Origin: Cochliopodium minus
Taxonomy: Eukaryota; Discosea; Himatismenida; Cochliopodiidae
Reading direction: 5' to 3'
NCBI GenBank assembly: GCA_024220525.1
Contig: JAMYWO010000090.1
Coordinates: 9,906-43,835, forward strand
Length of the DNA stretch: 33,930 bases
Shown: positions 32,694-33,930 of the stretch, piece by piece
How the letters are laid out: every line of letters begins with the position of its first letter
How positions within the stretch are numbered: the first letter of the stretch is position 1
Made by a program: the position numbers and the translations under genes
Notes under the pieces: generated by a model
Databases searched by the model: none
Told to the model about the DNA's origin: nothing
The model's input: only the letters and a program-made list of their open reading frames with translations

Positions 32694-33216
32694 TTTTCTT
32701 TTTTTTTTTAATATATAAGGCGGATTTGAAATTATGGAAATCATTTAACATAACAACCTATAAATGACCACAATAATAATCTGTTCTATTATATATATAG
32801 AAACTTTTATGTTTGCAACAAAGGAAATATAAAAAAAATAGATTTAAACTAAAATATACAGAAGCTTTTTATCGAATGGATACCAATGTATAAACCAATC
32901 ATAATCAATAAAGATAAATCGAAATAATCTCAAAAATTTTGAAAATAAATCAATATATCGACAAAATATCCTTATGTATTCTAATTACAAAATATCCTTA
33001 TATCTGACCGATAAATTCAATCTTTACTTCTCAATAAAATCTAAATAACATTTATAAATTTTCAACCCCCAATTAAAATTTGAGGATAAATAAAAAATAA
33101 TTTACAAAACATCATTCATTTGGATATAAATCCTCTTTACAGCGATATAAACATCTTTACCTAACCCTCCTATTTATTTTTTTAAGGAGAAAAAATCATC
33201 ACCCACAACCAAAAAA
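32694..33216. promoter_or_regulatory. Divergent intergenic region, no gene seen
   Basis: 523 bp between the SET-domain start and the start of the last gene, so promoters of both should lie here. I see only AT-rich sequence with no convincing reading frame or RNA gene. Confidence 0.4.
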
Positions 33217-33685
33217 ATGTCCAAAGTGATAACAACAATAAACACTCCCCTCTCCAAAATCTACTCGAATCTGTTCTATCAGATCTTCCCAAAGTCGAAC
33301 ATCGATTCTTTTTTCAGTGCAAAATTGAAAGAAGCAAAGGGAAACAAAATATTTTCTTCTCTGAGACAATTATTGGGAGAATCCATCAAAAACGAAGATT
33401 GTATCATCATTTTATCAAGTATGCTCGTAAAAAAAAAATTTTTATTTATTTTTTTTTTTATTTTAATTTATTAATTTATTTCAAATTTATTTCAAATTTG
33501 ATTTATTTTCCTATCATTTTTAATTATTTTATTTTTGATTTATTTTATTTTTAAATTTTATTTTTATTTTATTATAGGAAGAGTCTTACATAAAATTTCA
33601 CAAATCAGTTAAAAGAGCTTCTTTGAATTCCAACACCCCAAACAAGTTCTTTGACAACGAAGACTATACTTATCAAGTGAAATAA
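33217..33685 (+). CDS. Unrecognised protein, possibly continuing beyond the window
   Basis: Two exons, 33217-33426 and 33578-33685, join in phase 0 to at least 105 residues. The first donor is ATGCTC|GTAAAA rather than the nearer GTATGC, because only the former keeps the next exon open. The protein starts MSKVITTINTPL and is mostly predicted helix (SNLFYQIFP, SLRQLLGESIKNED, ESYIKFHKSVKRASLN). There is no signal peptide or membrane segment. I do not recognise a family. The stop TAA at 33683 follows a possible GTGAAA donor at 33677, and the sequence after it is T-rich like an intron, so this may be only the N-terminus of a longer gene. Confidence 0.55.
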
Positions 33686-33930
33686 AATTTCAATTTTTTA
33701 ACTTTAATTTTTATTTGTTATTTGTGAAATAAATTAATTTTTTGGTTTTCCATTTTTTAAAATTTCTTATTTGTGATTTATTTTTTAAATTTGATTTTAA
33801 AATTTTTTATTTTTATTTTTTAAATTGATTTTTTATTTTTATTTTTGTTTTTGTTTTTGTTTTTATTAAAATATTTTTTATTTTATTTTCAATTTCTATT
33901 AATTTGAATTTTTAAATTTTATTTTTAAAT
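33686..33930. other. T-rich end of window
   Basis: Low-complexity T/A-rich sequence, with TTTTTG and TTTATTTTT runs near the end. It is either an intron of the preceding gene or intergenic. Nothing else is visible. Confidence 0.4.

Overview
This is a nuclear eukaryotic window from a protist with a very AT-rich genome. Genes are interrupted by many short GT-AG introns (mostly about 50-250 nt), built almost only of A/T runs and TAAAA/TTTTA repeats. Intergenic gaps are short (50-520 bp), with no rRNA, tRNA, prokaryotic operon or transposon. TGA and TAA both act as stops, so the standard code fits. Ankyrin, F-box, LRR and RhoGEF/ArfGAP families suggest an amoeboid or flagellate protist. Anaeramoeba-like is a guess from content, not shown by the sequence. 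Most gene models below were built by hand by joining exons across phase-consistent GT/AG sites, so several genes are visible only after splicing.

Layout. (1) 93-4543, minus: an 11-exon LRR + EGF-like + multi-pass membrane receptor, possibly running off the left edge. (2) 4725-8277, plus: a 15-exon secreted serine carboxypeptidase (S10) with a complete catalytic triad. (3) 8383-11419, minus: a 13-exon C2-FYVE protein with an unrecognised C-terminal half. (4) 11825-13507, plus: COP9 signalosome subunit 2. (5) 13642-14191, minus: a small signal-peptide Rdx (SelW/SelT-like, all-Cys) protein. (6) 14242-18281, plus: a 20-repeat ankyrin protein. (7) 18700-24381, plus: a 1245-residue CH-IQ-DH-PH-PH-ArfGAP protein. 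(8) 24518-29512, plus: a tandem family of N-myristoylation-type F-box proteins (three intact copies, one decayed). (9) 29594-30833, minus: a Rho-family GTPase with CAAX box and abnormal switch regions. (10) 30929-32693, minus: a SET-domain protein with a signal peptide. (11) 33217-33685 and perhaps beyond, plus: an unrecognised protein.

Themes. Several genes fit membrane/cytoskeleton signalling: the surface receptor, the C2-FYVE phosphoinositide binder, the RhoGEF/ArfGAP hybrid and the odd Rho GTPase. CSN2 (cullin deneddylation) and the F-box family both belong to SCF-type ubiquitination, though their proximity may be chance. The most notable observations are: microexons of 6, 14, 16 and 17-26 nt, one of which encodes the Cys-Gly of the FYVE signature; the myristoylated F-box cluster with an unknown C-terminal domain; the GTPase with DxxG lost; and a secreted-looking SET protein.
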